Of a stretch of DNA of 64,000 nt, positions 17,765 to 27,021 are shown one piece after another. The DNA is from Roseiarcus sp037446355 (GTDB taxonomy: Bacteria; Pseudomonadota; Alphaproteobacteria; Rhizobiales; Beijerinckiaceae). The first letter of the stretch is position 1. Every line of letters starts with the position of its first letter. The translations under genes and the position numbers were made by a program. The stretch lies in NCBI GenBank assembly GCA_037446355.1, contig JBBIIT010000011.1, positions 1 through 64,000 on the forward strand, written 5' to 3'. The notes under the pieces were generated by a model, which was given only the letters and a program-made list of their open reading frames with translations, ran no database searches and was not told the DNA's origin.

Positions 17765-18730
17765 ATGGCGCCCGCGACCCCCGAGGCCATCGCGGCGGCG
17801 GCCGAATGTCTGCGCGCGGGCGGCTTGGTCGCGATGCCGACCGAGACCGTTTACGGCCTCGCCGCGCTCGCGACCTCGGACGCCGCCGCCGCGTCGATCT
17901 ACGCGGCTAAGGGCCGTCCCTCCTTCAATCCGCTGATCGCGCATTTCGCCGATGCGGCTTCAGCCGCCCGCGAAGCGCGCCTCGATGCGCGAGCGCACCG
18001 GCTGGCGGCGGCGTTCTGGCCGGGGCCGCTGACCATCGTCGCCCCGGTCGCGACCAGCAGTCGTTTGAGCCTGCTCGCGCGCGCCGGGCTCGACACTGTC
18101 GGCTTGCGCGTGCCCGCGCACCCGATCGCGCGCGCGCTGATCGAAGCGGTCGGAGCGCCGCTGGTCGCCCCTTCGGCGAACCGCTCGGGCCATATCAGCC
18201 CGACGACGGCCGAACATGTGGCGGCCGACCTGATCGGGCGCATCGACTGGATTCTCGACGCCGGGGCCTGCCCCGTCGGCCTGGAGTCCACGATCGTCGC
18301 TTGTCTCGACGGGCCGGTGCGCCTGTTGCGGCCAGGCGCGATCTCGCGCGAGGCGCTGGAGGCGGCGCTCGACGAAGCCGTGCTCGAAGGCGCCGAGGCC
18401 GCGCCGAACTCACCGCTCGCGCCGGGCCTGCTCGCCTCGCATTACGCGCCGCGCGCTACGTTGCGGCTCGAAGCGCGGCAAACCCTGGGCGGCGAGGCCG
18501 CGCTCGATTTCGGCGGCGCGCTCGTCGCCTTCGCCGCAAGCCCGCGGCTCGACCTGTCGCCGTCGGGCGATCTGCGCGAGGCGGCGGCGCATCTCTTTGC
18601 TTATCTGCGCGAACTGGACGCTTCGGGAGCGAAATCCATTTGCGTTGCGCCGATCCCGGAGCGCGGTCTGGGCGCGGCGATCAATGACCGCCTGCGCCGC
18701 GCCGCCGCGCCGCGTCCCGGAAACGGTTGA
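17765..18730 (+). CDS. L-threonylcarbamoyladenylate synthase (Sua5/TsaC)
   Basis: The enzyme makes threonylcarbamoyl-AMP for the t6A37 modification of ANN-decoding tRNAs. The 321-residue protein has an N-terminal YrdC domain: GGLVAMPTETVYGLAALAT, a KGRPSFNPLIAH loop and SANRSGHISPT. A C-terminal Sua5 domain follows, so it is the long Sua5 type rather than short TsaC. The ATG at 17765 with GAAGGA upstream is chosen over a TTG at 17711. It diverges from the acyl-CoA dehydrogenase gene. Confidence 0.93.
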   Translation: MAPATPEAIAAAAECLRAGGLVAMPTETVYGLAALATSDAAAASIYAAKGRPSFNPLIAHFADAASAAREARLDARAHRLAAAFWPGPLTIVAPVATSSRLSLLARAGLDTVGLRVPAHPIARALIEAVGAPLVAPSANRSGHISPTTAEHVAADLIGRIDWILDAGACPVGLESTIVACLDGPVRLLRPGAISREALEAALDEAVLEGAEAAPNSPLAPGLLASHYAPRATLRLEARQTLGGEAALDFGGALVAFAASPRLDLSPSGDLREAAAHLFAYLRELDASGAKSICVAPIPERGLGAAINDRLRRAAAPRPGNG

Positions 18731-18733
18731 GAC

Positions 18734-18838
18734 ATGACTGATATGCCGCCAAGCGCCGCCTCCCGCGTCGCGCCCTTCGCGCCGACGCCCAAAGGCGACC
18801 GCGATATTCTCGAACGAGCCCAGATCGCACAGATATGA
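18734..18838 (+). CDS. Possible 34-residue small ORF coupled to the LysR gene
   Basis: An ATG three bases after the tsaC/sua5 stop opens a 34-codon frame (MTDMPPSAASRVAP...) whose TGA overlaps the LysR ATG as ATGA. No family is recognised and there is no clear ribosome site of its own. It could be a translated leader that couples LysR synthesis to the upstream gene, or the remnant N-terminus of a lost gene, or chance. Confidence 0.3.
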   Translation: MTDMPPSAASRVAPFAPTPKGDRDILERAQIAQI

Positions 18839-19731
18839 GCAGCGCATTGAACTGGGACGAATTCCGGTTGGTAAGGGCCATCGCCGATACGCGCTCCCTG
18901 GTCGGGGCGGCGGAGAGGCTCGGCTTGAACCACTCGACGGTGTTTCGGCGGCTGTCGACGCTGGAGCAGCAACTGGGCGTGCGACTATTCGAGCGCTCGC
19001 GCGCGGGATACCAGCCGACGCCCGCCGGCGAGGAAATGGTCGCGCTCGCCAGTCAAATGGGCGATTCGGTCGCTGACTTCGAGCGCCGCGTGGCGGGCCG
19101 CGACATCAAACCCAACGGCGACCTCAGCGTGACGACCGTCGACGCGCTCGCGCTCGCTGTGATGCCGCCGATTCTGGCTCGCTTCCGTGAAGCCCATCCC
19201 GGCGTCAACCTCGATCTCATCATCGCCAGCCAGGATCTCAATCTGTCGCGGCGCGACGCCGACGTCGCCCTTCGTGTGACCAGCGGACCCAGCGACACGC
19301 TGGTCGGTCGGAAGATTTGCAGGATAAAGTGGGCCGTCTACGCCAACCCCGAAATCGAGCGCCTCTACGGCGCCGACCTTGTCGCCCGCGCGCCGTGGGT
19401 CGCTTTCGGCGAGAACTACGGACCCGCGCGCGTTCGCCGCTGGCTGGAAAAGCATGTCGACCGGCGGCGCCAGATATGCCGCGTCAACGCCGCGCTGGCG
19501 GTCGTCGAATTCGTCGCGCTCGGCGTCGGCGCGGCCGCGCTGCCCTGTTTCCTCGGCGACGCCCGCGACGATCTCGTCCGCATTGGCGCTCCGCCGAGCG
19601 AACTCGAATCGGATCTTTGGCTGCTCACTCACGCCGATTTGCGCCATTCGGCGCGCGTACGCGCGTTCATGGACTTCGCAGGAACGGAATTGATAAAACT
19701 GCGCAAGCTATTCGAGGGCGAAGAGGAATAA
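18835..19731 (+). CDS. LysR-family transcriptional regulator
   Basis: The 298-residue protein has an N-terminal winged helix-turn-helix (WDEFRLVRAIADTRSLVGAAERLGLNHSTVFRRLSTLEQQLGVRLFERS) and a C-terminal effector-binding domain. That domain resembles the LysR subgroup that represses by recognising small ligands, with RRDADVALRVTSGPSDTLVGRKI. Its target is unknown. The neighbouring divergent or convergent genes give no firm hint. It may be read through from the Sua5/TsaC transcript. Confidence 0.92.
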   Translation: MSSALNWDEFRLVRAIADTRSLVGAAERLGLNHSTVFRRLSTLEQQLGVRLFERSRAGYQPTPAGEEMVALASQMGDSVADFERRVAGRDIKPNGDLSVTTVDALALAVMPPILARFREAHPGVNLDLIIASQDLNLSRRDADVALRVTSGPSDTLVGRKICRIKWAVYANPEIERLYGADLVARAPWVAFGENYGPARVRRWLEKHVDRRRQICRVNAALAVVEFVALGVGAAALPCFLGDARDDLVRIGAPPSELESDLWLLTHADLRHSARVRAFMDFAGTELIKLRKLFEGEEE

Positions 19732-19735
19732 TCCG

Positions 19736-21121
19736 TCAATCGCGCGCTATCGCGTCGCGCCCGACGCGATAGCTCGGCTTGCGCATCGTCACGAGTTCTT
19801 CCGCGGCGGTCGGATGCACGGCCATCGTCGAGTCGAGGTCGGCCTTGGTCGCCTTCATGTGAACCGCGACGGCGAGCAACTGGATCAGTTCGCCGGCCTC
19901 GGCGCCGAGAATATGCGCGCCAACGACCCGGTCGCTGGCGACGTCGACGATCAGTTTCATGATCGCGCGCTCGGCCCCGCCCGTCAGCGTCGCCTTCATC
20001 GGTCGGAAATTGGCTTTATAGACGTCGACGGCGTCGAAACGTTCTTGCGCCTGAGCTTCGGTCAAGCCGACAGCGCCGATCTCCGGCGTCGTGAACACCG
20101 CGCTGGCGACGTTATGGTGGTCGACCCTTTGATTGGCGCCGGCGAATAACCGGTCGGCGAGCAGATGCCCCTCACGGATCGCCACCGGCGTAAGATTGAT
20201 GCGGTTGGTGACGTCGCCGACCGCATGGATCGAACCGACATTGGTGGTCGAATCTGCGTCCACGATCAGCGCGCCGAGTTCGTCCAACGCGACGCCCGTA
20301 GCTTCGAGGCCGAGCCCGGCCGTGTTGGGCCGCCGTCCCGTGGCGATCAACACCTGGTCGAAGTCGCGCGTCTCGCCGTCGGAAAGCTCGACGCGCAAGT
20401 TCCCGCCGATCTTGTCGATGCGCTTGGGCAGGCATCCGAACCGCAGTTGCACGCCCGCGCGCGACATTTCCTCGCGCAGGCCCTCGCGCATGTCCTCGTC
20501 GAAGCCTCGCAGGACGTTGCTCGCGCGCATCACTTGCGTGACCTCGGCGCCGAGGCGCTGAAACAATGAGGCGAACTCGACCGCGATATAGCCGCCGCCG
20601 ACAACGAGCAGTCGACGCGGAAACACCGGCAGATCGAAAATTTCGTTCGAACTGATCGCGTGTTCGAGGCCGGCGATTTCAGGTTGCATTTCGGGCCGCG
20701 CGCCCGTCGCGACGAGGATATGGCGGGCGCTGACGCGCTTGCCGCCGTCGAGCCGAACCTCGTGCGGACCGAGGATCTCAGCGCGGCGCTCGACGATCGC
20801 CACCCCGGCGTTCTCAAGATTGGCGCGATAGATCGCCGAAAGGCGCGAGATTTCCTTTTCCTTGGCGGCGACCAGCGCGGACCAATCGAAGCGCAACTCG
20901 CCGACGCTCCAGCCGAAGGCGCGCGCGTCGTGAAAGGAGTCGGCGAAACGGCTGGCGTAAACCAGCAACTTCTTCGGCACGCAACCGCGGATGACGCAAG
21001 TTCCGCCGATGCGGAATTCCTCGGCCACCGTTGCGCGCGCCCCGTGCCCGGCCGCGATACGCGCCGCGCGCACGCCGCCGGACCCCGCGCCGATGACGAA
21101 GAGATCGACGTCGAAATTCAT
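19736..21121 (-). CDS. gor: Glutathione-disulfide reductase Gor
   Basis: This NADPH-dependent flavoenzyme reduces GSSG to GSH in the cytoplasm. The 461-residue protein has the FAD-binding GAGSGGVRAARIAA, the redox-active pair GGTCVIRGCVPKK (C42 and C47), the NAD(P)-binding VVGGGYIAVEFASLFQRLGAEV, and the C-terminal active-site HPTAAEELVTMR. The CxxxxC sequence CVIRGC is the alphaproteobacterial Gor version of CVNVGC. It ends four bases from the convergent LysR stop. It may be co-transcribed behind rpiA and the DUF2059 gene. Confidence 0.94.
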   Translation of the reverse strand: MNFDVDLFVIGAGSGGVRAARIAAGHGARATVAEEFRIGGTCVIRGCVPKKLLVYASRFADSFHDARAFGWSVGELRFDWSALVAAKEKEISRLSAIYRANLENAGVAIVERRAEILGPHEVRLDGGKRVSARHILVATGARPEMQPEIAGLEHAISSNEIFDLPVFPRRLLVVGGGYIAVEFASLFQRLGAEVTQVMRASNVLRGFDEDMREGLREEMSRAGVQLRFGCLPKRIDKIGGNLRVELSDGETRDFDQVLIATGRRPNTAGLGLEATGVALDELGALIVDADSTTNVGSIHAVGDVTNRINLTPVAIREGHLLADRLFAGANQRVDHHNVASAVFTTPEIGAVGLTEAQAQERFDAVDVYKANFRPMKATLTGGAERAIMKLIVDVASDRVVGAHILGAEAGELIQLLAVAVHMKATKADLDSTMAVHPTAAEELVTMRKPSYRVGRDAIARD

Positions 21122-21167
21122 CGCGCGGCCCTTTCTGCGAACCTGGCCGCCCGAGCAGCCGGAAGGA

Positions 21168-21683
21168 TCAGAACTCGAAACCCTTCTTCTTCATCTCCTC
21201 ACGCACGCGCGGCAGTATCTCGGTCGTCAGCTTCTGCCGCCAGGCCTCGCCCGAGGCGTCGAGTTGCTCAAGCACGGGCACTTGCGAGTCGAGATATTTC
21301 CTGCCGGTCGGGCTGTCGAAGAAAGCGGCGGTGTCCTTGAGTTCCTGTTCGCTCATGCGAGCGGCCAGGACATGCGCGAGGTCGTCGAGCACGACGGCTT
21401 CGGATTTGTTGAATTCGGCGCCGACCGTGGCGACGGTTTCGGTCATCGCCGCCTTCATTTCCGGATGCGTCGTAACGACGTTGTGGGCGAGCTGGGCGAG
21501 CATCGACGGCACGACGGAATCGACGGTCTTTTTCAAGCCGACTTCGTCGAGGATCTTGGCGGCGGTCGCCAGCGCCGCCGGCGAGGGATCGGCGGCGCGC
21601 GCGGCCGGCGGCGCGGCGATCGCTCCGAACAGCGCGAGCGCGACGATCGCGCTCTTGGCTCTCATGCCTTCGGAATATTTCAT
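21168..21683 (-). CDS. DUF2059 domain-containing exported protein
   Basis: The 171-residue product starts with a signal peptide (AIVALALFGAIAAPPAARA-AD) and is all-helical after it. A conserved C-terminal stretch, LAARMSEQELKDTAAFFDSPTGRKYLDSQ, defines DUF2059. It is probably periplasmic and its function is unknown. The ATG at 21683 has AGGAG eight bases upstream. It lies 25 bases after rpiA and 46 bases before gor on the same strand. Confidence 0.86.
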   Translation of the reverse strand: MKYSEGMRAKSAIVALALFGAIAAPPAARAADPSPAALATAAKILDEVGLKKTVDSVVPSMLAQLAHNVVTTHPEMKAAMTETVATVGAEFNKSEAVVLDDLAHVLAARMSEQELKDTAAFFDSPTGRKYLDSQVPVLEQLDASGEAWRQKLTTEILPRVREEMKKKGFEF

Positions 21684-21708
21684 CGCTTCGCTCCTATCGG
21701 TCGAGCGG

Positions 21709-22410
21709 TCACGCCCGCGGTTCCAGAATTTCGACGCCCTGCGGGCCGGCGACGATCGCCGCGCTCGCCAGGCCGAGAAAGAGTCCGTGATCGACAACGC
21801 CCGGCAACGCCGCCAGCGCGGCGGCCAGGGCTTCGGCGTCGGGGATCGCCCCGAACGCGCAATCGAGGATATAGTGCCCGCCATCGGTGACGAAGACCTC
21901 GCCGCCACGTCGGCGCAGATCGATCGGACCGGCGAGCCCGAGGCGTTCGCAAACGCGCGCAAGGCGCATCTGAGTCGATACCAGACCAAACGGGACAACC
22001 TCGACCGGCAAGGGGAAAGCCCCGAGCCGCGCGACCTTCTTGGAAGCGTCCGAGATCACGAGCATCCGTTCCGACGACGCCGCTACGATTTTCTCACGCA
22101 GCAGCGCGCCGCCGCCGCCTTTGATCAAGCGCAGGGCCGGGTCGAGTTCGTCAGCGCCGTCGATCGTCAGATCGAGTTCGGGACAATCATCGAGCGTCGT
22201 CAACCTGACGCCGAGCGCCTCCGCCTGTTTGCGCGTCGCCTCGGACGTGGGTACGCCAACGACATCAAGACCGTCGCGCACGGCGGCACCGAGCAGATCG
22301 ACGAAATGCTTGGCGGTCGAACCGGTGCCAAGACCGAGCCTCATGCCCGGCCGCACATAATCCATCGCCCGTTCGGCGGCCCGGCGTTTGAAACTGTCGC
22401 TGTCGACCAA
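21709..22410 (-). CDS. rpiA: Ribose-5-phosphate isomerase A
   Basis: RpiA interconverts ribose-5-phosphate and ribulose-5-phosphate in the pentose-phosphate pathway. The 233-residue protein has GLGTGSTAKHFVDLL phosphate-binding, DLTIDGADELDPALRLIKGGGGALLREKIVA with the catalytic acidic residues, and a C-terminal VVDHGLFLGLA, all RpiA hallmarks. The length is normal. It is the first gene of a compact rpiA-DUF2059-gor run. Confidence 0.95.
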   Translation of the reverse strand: MVDSDSFKRRAAERAMDYVRPGMRLGLGTGSTAKHFVDLLGAAVRDGLDVVGVPTSEATRKQAEALGVRLTTLDDCPELDLTIDGADELDPALRLIKGGGGALLREKIVAASSERMLVISDASKKVARLGAFPLPVEVVPFGLVSTQMRLARVCERLGLAGPIDLRRRGGEVFVTDGGHYILDCAFGAIPDAEALAAALAALPGVVDHGLFLGLASAAIVAGPQGVEILEPRA

Positions 22411-22524
22411 GCGCGGCTCCCGCTTTTGTTCTTGCCCTTGCGCGCCGGAGAACAGCGTCGACCGGCGCGCGGCCGGGCGTAACCGCTCGCGGCGGGAAAG
22501 GCAAATAGCGGGGGCTGCGACCGA

Positions 22525-23802
22525 TCAGCCCTTCGCGGCTTCGACCGTATCCTCGTAGCTGCGCAGACCCGTGCGCGGTGCGTTGACCAGCACCGCCATG
22601 TTGCCTGGCGCGTGCTGATTCTTCCACATTTTCGTGTGCGCGACCGGGATTTGGCCCCAGGGGAACACTTCGGACATGCAGGGGTCGATGCGACGCTCGA
22701 TGACGAACTTGTTGGCCGCCGACGCCTGCTTCAGATTGGCGAAATGCGAACCTTGGATGCGCTTTTGCCGCATCCAGACGAAGCGGGCGTCGAAGGTGAG
22801 ATTGAACCCGGTGGTGCCGGCGCAGAACACCACCATGCCGCCGCGCTTAACGACGAAACAAGAGGCCGGAAACGTCTGCTCGCCCGGATGTTCGAACACG
22901 GTATCGACATCCCGCTTGCCGGTGATGTCCCAGATCGCTTTGCCGAACTTGCGCGCTTCGGCCATGTAGGCGTTGTATTCGGGCGTGTTGACCTTCGGCA
23001 GCTGACCCCAGCAGTTGAAATTCTTGCGATTGATGACGCCCTTCGCGCCGAGCGACATCACGTATTCCCGCTTGGATTCGTCGGAGATGACACCGATCGC
23101 ATTGGCGCCGGCGGCGGCGCAAAGCTGCACGCCGAACACGCCGAGGCCCCCCGATGCGCCCCAGACCAGAACGTTGTCGCCCGGTTTCAACCGATGCGGC
23201 TCATGGCCGAACAACATGCGGTAGGCCGTGGCGAGCGTGAGCGTGTAGGAGGCGCTCTCCTCCCAAGTCAGGTGCTTGGGACGCGGCATCAACTGGCGAT
23301 CTTGAACGCGGCAGAACTGACCGAACGAACCGTCCGGGGTCTCGTAGCCCCAGATGCGCTGCGAGGCCGAAAACATCGGATCGCCGCCGTTGCATTCTTC
23401 GTCGTCGCCGTCGTCCTGGTTACAGTGGACGACGACTTCGTCGCCAACTTTCCAGCGTTTGACTTTGGCGCCGACCGCCCACACTACGCCCGCCGCGTCC
23501 GATCCAGCGATATGGTAGGGGTTCTTGTGCACGTCGAGCACCGAAACCGGCTCGCCGAGCGCGGCCCAGACGCCGTTGTAATTGACGCCCGCGGCCATCA
23601 CCAACACCAGCACGTCATGACTGTCGAGCTTCCAGGTCGGCACGACCTCGACTTGCATCGATTGCTCCGGCGGTCCGTGCCGTTCCTTGCGAACCACCCA
23701 AGCGTACATGTTCGCCGGCACATGGCCCAGCGGCGGAATTTCGCCGATTTCGTATAGATCCTTCGTCGGCGCGTCCCCGGCGGACGCAGTCGTTCTGGTC
23801 AT
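22525..23802 (-). CDS. ccr: Crotonyl-CoA carboxylase/reductase
   Basis: This is the signature enzyme of the ethylmalonyl-CoA pathway: it reductively carboxylates crotonyl-CoA with NADPH and CO2 to ethylmalonyl-CoA. The 425-residue MDR-superfamily protein has GDEVVVHCNQDDGDDEECNGGDP, the nucleotide-binding VWGASGGLGVFGVQLC, the CO2-pocket region with NRKNFNCWGQLP, and FEHPGEQTFP, matching Ccr rather than simple quinone reductases. MTRTTAS at 23802 follows GAGGAG; an ATG four codons upstream is also possible. The next metabolic partner, ecm, lies about 0.7 kb away on the other strand. Confidence 0.95.
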   Translation of the reverse strand: MTRTTASAGDAPTKDLYEIGEIPPLGHVPANMYAWVVRKERHGPPEQSMQVEVVPTWKLDSHDVLVLVMAAGVNYNGVWAALGEPVSVLDVHKNPYHIAGSDAAGVVWAVGAKVKRWKVGDEVVVHCNQDDGDDEECNGGDPMFSASQRIWGYETPDGSFGQFCRVQDRQLMPRPKHLTWEESASYTLTLATAYRMLFGHEPHRLKPGDNVLVWGASGGLGVFGVQLCAAAGANAIGVISDESKREYVMSLGAKGVINRKNFNCWGQLPKVNTPEYNAYMAEARKFGKAIWDITGKRDVDTVFEHPGEQTFPASCFVVKRGGMVVFCAGTTGFNLTFDARFVWMRQKRIQGSHFANLKQASAANKFVIERRIDPCMSEVFPWGQIPVAHTKMWKNQHAPGNMAVLVNAPRTGLRSYEDTVEAAKG

Positions 23803-24088
23803 GGCGCTCCTCATCGGCGCGCTTCGGCGCGCCTAGTTGCCGGCGTTGGGTCCGCCTCTGCGCAAGGCCACCCTTCTGTTGCGTTGCAGCATGTCCGGCG
23901 ACGCGATCAAAAGCAATACCCCTTTCGACGCGGGAGGCACGGGCGGCGCGTCGCCGGCGACGACGTTTGCGTCAGCGCCGGCTTCACCATCCAAAAACCA
24001 ATTTGTGGCTTACTAGGCTGCCGCTCGCGCGTGCGGGCGGCGATTCGCGGCCCCGGCCGCCGGCTTTCCCTTAGAGGGGGAACGCGTA

Positions 24089-24409
24089 ATGTATGCGCTA
24101 AAGCCATTGTTCGAATTGATCGGCAACCTCGATGGGTTCGAGGCGACCGCCTTTTGGCTATCCGCCTTCGTCCTATACGTGTTTTCTGGCTTTTTTGTCG
24201 ATTATATTATGCAGCGACAAGGTTTTGGGCCGTATATAAATGGCATATTTGTGTATGTCGGCTTATTTATTGGAATTTATATTCGCTATAATTATTTTAT
24301 GCAATATCCGTTTCCGAGTTACGAACCATATCTTACCTTTGGATTATTATTTGGATCGATCGCGATATTGTTTGTGGTATTGGCGTTTCTGCGCAACCGC
24401 TTCACCTGA
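24089..24409 (+). CDS. Small AT-rich integral membrane protein, unknown
   Basis: The 106-residue product has three or four strongly hydrophobic segments (residues about 20-40, 48-66 and 80-100) with many Phe and Tyr residues, and no recognisable family. A good ribosome site, AGAGGGGGAA, precedes the ATG. From about base 24160 the codons are AT-rich (ATA, TTA, TAT, TTT), in sharp contrast to the surrounding high-GC genes. This suggests recent acquisition or relaxed selection. It sits between ccr and ecm but no functional link is evident. Confidence 0.7.
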   Translation: MYALKPLFELIGNLDGFEATAFWLSAFVLYVFSGFFVDYIMQRQGFGPYINGIFVYVGLFIGIYIRYNYFMQYPFPSYEPYLTFGLLFGSIAILFVVLAFLRNRFT

Positions 24410-24522
24410 CTCGCGGCGCCGCTCGCGCGGCGACTTCGACCTCTTGCCTGTAGCTCGACCGATTTTTTTCTGCGATTGTGCTCTGCACAAGAATTGCCGC
24501 AACGCAGGAGCCGGACTCGGGC

Positions 24523-26511
24523 ATGGGATCGACGAAAACGGGACCGAAGGCGCAAGAGCGCGACAAGCCGTGGATTTTCCGCACTTACGCCGGGCATTCC
24601 AACGCGGTCGAATCCAACAAGCTCTATCGCGCCAATCTCGCCAAGGGCCAGACCGGCCTTTCGATCGCCTTCGATCTGCCGACCCAGACCGGCTACGACA
24701 GCGACCATCCGCTCGCGCGCGGGGAAGTCGGCAAGGTCGGCGTCGCGATTTCGCATATCGGCGACATGCGGGCCTTATTCGATCAAATTCCGGTCGCGAC
24801 GATGAATACGTCGATGACGATCAACGCCACCGCGCCCTGGCTGATGGCGCTCTTTATCGCTGTCGCCGACGAACAGGGCGCGCCGCGCGCCGGGCTGCAA
24901 GGCACGACGCAGAACGACATCATCAAGGAATATCTTTCACGAGGCTCGTACGTTTTCGCGCCCGGCCCGTCGCTGCGCCTGACCAAGGATCTCATTCTCT
25001 TTTGCGCGCGCGAGACGCCGAAGTTCAACCCGATGAATGTCTGCTCCTATCATTTGCAGGAGGCGGGGGCGACGCCGGTGCAGGAGCTGAGCTATGCGCT
25101 CGCGACCGCGATCGCCGTGCTCGACCGCGTTCGAGAATCCGGTGAGGTCAGCCCGGAGCGCTTCGCCGATGTCGTCGGGCAGATCTCCTTTTTCGTCAAT
25201 GCGGGGATGCGCTTCGTCACCGAGCTGGCGAAAATGCGCGCCTTCGCGGAACTCTGGGACGAAATCGCGCGCGAACGTTATGGCGTCGCCGATGCCGCCA
25301 AGCGCCGGTTCCGCTATGGCGTGCAGGTCAATTCGCTCGGACTGACCGAGCAGCAGCCCGAGAACAACGCCTATCGCATCCTGATCGAGATGCTGTCGGT
25401 AGTTCTTTCCAAGTCCGCGCGCGCGCGCGCCGTGCAACTGCCCGCCTGGAACGAGGCGCTCGGCTTGCCGCGCCCGTTCGATCAGCAATGGTCGCTGCGG
25501 ATGCAGCAGATCATGGCCTACGAGACGGACCTGCTGGAATACGGCGATCTCTTCGACGGCTCGAAAGCGATGGACGCCAAGGTCTCGGGGTTGAAGGCGG
25601 AGGCGAAAGCCGAACTCGCGGCGATCGACGCAATGGGCGGCGCGATCGCCGCGATCGAGAGCGGCTACATGAAGGGCAAGCTCGTCGAATCCAACACGCG
25701 CCGGTTGGAGGCGATCGAGCGCGGCGAGCAGATCGTCGTCGGAGTCAACGCCTTCACCACGACCGACCCCTCGCCGCTCACTTCAGGCGACAACCTGATT
25801 CTCACCCCTTCGGTCGAGGTCGAAGCCGAGCAGATCGAACGCCTGCGAGCCTGGCGCGCGGGCCGCGACGAAGCGCGGGTACGCGAGGCGCTGGCGCAAT
25901 TGCGCAAGGCGGCGGCGAGCGGCGCCAACGTGATGCCGGCCTCGATCGAGGCGGCCAAAGCCGGCGCCACGACAGGCGAATGGGGTGCGACCTTACGCGC
26001 GGAATTTGGCGAATACCGCGCGCCGACCGGCGTTCGCTCGCAGGCGCGCCAGGAGGCCGCCGATCTCGACGAATTGCGCGCCGAGGTGCAGCGCGTTTCG
26101 CTGAAACTCGGCAAGCGCCTGAAATTCGTCGTCGGCAAACCCGGGCTCGACGGACATTCCAACGGCGCCGAACAGATCGCGGTGCGCGCGACCGACGCCG
26201 GCATGGACGTCATCTATGACGGAATCCGGCTGACGCCGGCCGATATCGTCGAGCGCGCCAAGGACGGTGCCCATGTCGTCGGGCTTTCCATCCTGTCGGG
26301 TTCGCACGTCGCGATGACCCGCGAAGTGCTGAAGGGCATGAAAGCGGCGGGCCTCGGGCATATCCCCGTGATCGTCGGCGGCATCATCCCGCCGGAGGAC
26401 GCGGCGATGCTGAAAGCCGAAGGCGTCGCCGCGATTTACACGCCCAAGGACTTCGCCATCAATCGGATCATGGCCGACATCGTCGCGCAGGTGGAGCGAA
26501 AGCTGGCTTGA
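24523..26511 (+). CDS. ecm: Ethylmalonyl-CoA mutase (MeaA-type, B12-dependent)
   Basis: The enzyme converts (2R)-ethylmalonyl-CoA to (2S)-methylsuccinyl-CoA after Ccr. The roughly 662-residue single chain has the TIM-barrel CoA-binding half (LSIAFDLPTQTGYDSDHP, ATMNTSMTINATAPWL, GTTQNDIIKEYLSRGSYVF) and a C-terminal cobalamin domain with the DxHxxG motif at about D543-H545-G548. Single-chain length and proximity to ccr favour Ecm/MeaA over methylmalonyl-CoA mutase, which it resembles. The ATG at 24523 is preferred to a GTG at 24478. Adenosylcobalamin is the expected cofactor. Confidence 0.9.
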   Translation: MGSTKTGPKAQERDKPWIFRTYAGHSNAVESNKLYRANLAKGQTGLSIAFDLPTQTGYDSDHPLARGEVGKVGVAISHIGDMRALFDQIPVATMNTSMTINATAPWLMALFIAVADEQGAPRAGLQGTTQNDIIKEYLSRGSYVFAPGPSLRLTKDLILFCARETPKFNPMNVCSYHLQEAGATPVQELSYALATAIAVLDRVRESGEVSPERFADVVGQISFFVNAGMRFVTELAKMRAFAELWDEIARERYGVADAAKRRFRYGVQVNSLGLTEQQPENNAYRILIEMLSVVLSKSARARAVQLPAWNEALGLPRPFDQQWSLRMQQIMAYETDLLEYGDLFDGSKAMDAKVSGLKAEAKAELAAIDAMGGAIAAIESGYMKGKLVESNTRRLEAIERGEQIVVGVNAFTTTDPSPLTSGDNLILTPSVEVEAEQIERLRAWRAGRDEARVREALAQLRKAAASGANVMPASIEAAKAGATTGEWGATLRAEFGEYRAPTGVRSQARQEAADLDELRAEVQRVSLKLGKRLKFVVGKPGLDGHSNGAEQIAVRATDAGMDVIYDGIRLTPADIVERAKDGAHVVGLSILSGSHVAMTREVLKGMKAAGLGHIPVIVGGIIPPEDAAMLKAEGVAAIYTPKDFAINRIMADIVAQVERKLA

Positions 26512-26542
26512 CGGCGCCGAAACTCGCGGCGCACAAAAGCGC

Positions 26543-26950
26543 ATGGACGCGTCGAAACGCATCGACGAACTTGTCGCGAGCCTAGCCGACTGGCGCGGCG
26601 AAACGTTCGCGCATATCCGCAAAATCATTCTCGAAGCCGATCCGGAGATCTTCGAGGAATGGAAGTGGATGGGCAGCCCGGTGTGGTCCCGCGACGGCAT
26701 TATCGCGGTTGCCAACGCCCACAAGGGCAAGGTGAAGCTCACCTTCGACCACGGGGCGCGCCTGCCCGATCCCGACAAGCTCTTCAACGCCGGTCTTGCG
26801 GGCAATCAGAGGCGGGCGATCGACTTTTTCGAGGGCGACCGAGTCAACCAGCGCGCGCTCACCGCGCTCGTTCGCGCCGCCGTCGCTCTCAATCAGCAGA
26901 AGTTGAAGAAAAAAGCGCCTTCGAAAGCGCCCAACAACAAACAAGCGTGA
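26543..26950 (+). CDS. DUF1801 domain-containing protein
   Basis: The 135-residue protein contains a DUF1801/YdhG-like fold: IRKIILEADPEIFEEWKWMGSPVWSRDGIIAVANAHKGKVKLTFDHGARLPDP. Members are small soluble proteins of unknown function. The lysine-rich C-terminal tail, QQKLKKKAPSKAPNNKQA, is probably disordered. It starts 31 bases after ecm on the same strand, so co-transcription is likely but no pathway link is known. Confidence 0.82.
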   Translation: MDASKRIDELVASLADWRGETFAHIRKIILEADPEIFEEWKWMGSPVWSRDGIIAVANAHKGKVKLTFDHGARLPDPDKLFNAGLAGNQRRAIDFFEGDRVNQRALTALVRAAVALNQQKLKKKAPSKAPNNKQA

Positions 26951-27021
26951 GATGCGCGCTTGGCGCCTTGACGCGCCTCGCACGTCCCCGTCCGTCGCGC
27001 GGGCGGAGACGAGCGATGCGA

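Noticed and set aside
24410..24522. Cobalamin riboswitch before ecm
   Set aside because: The spacer is only about 110 bases and contains no B12-box-like sequence.
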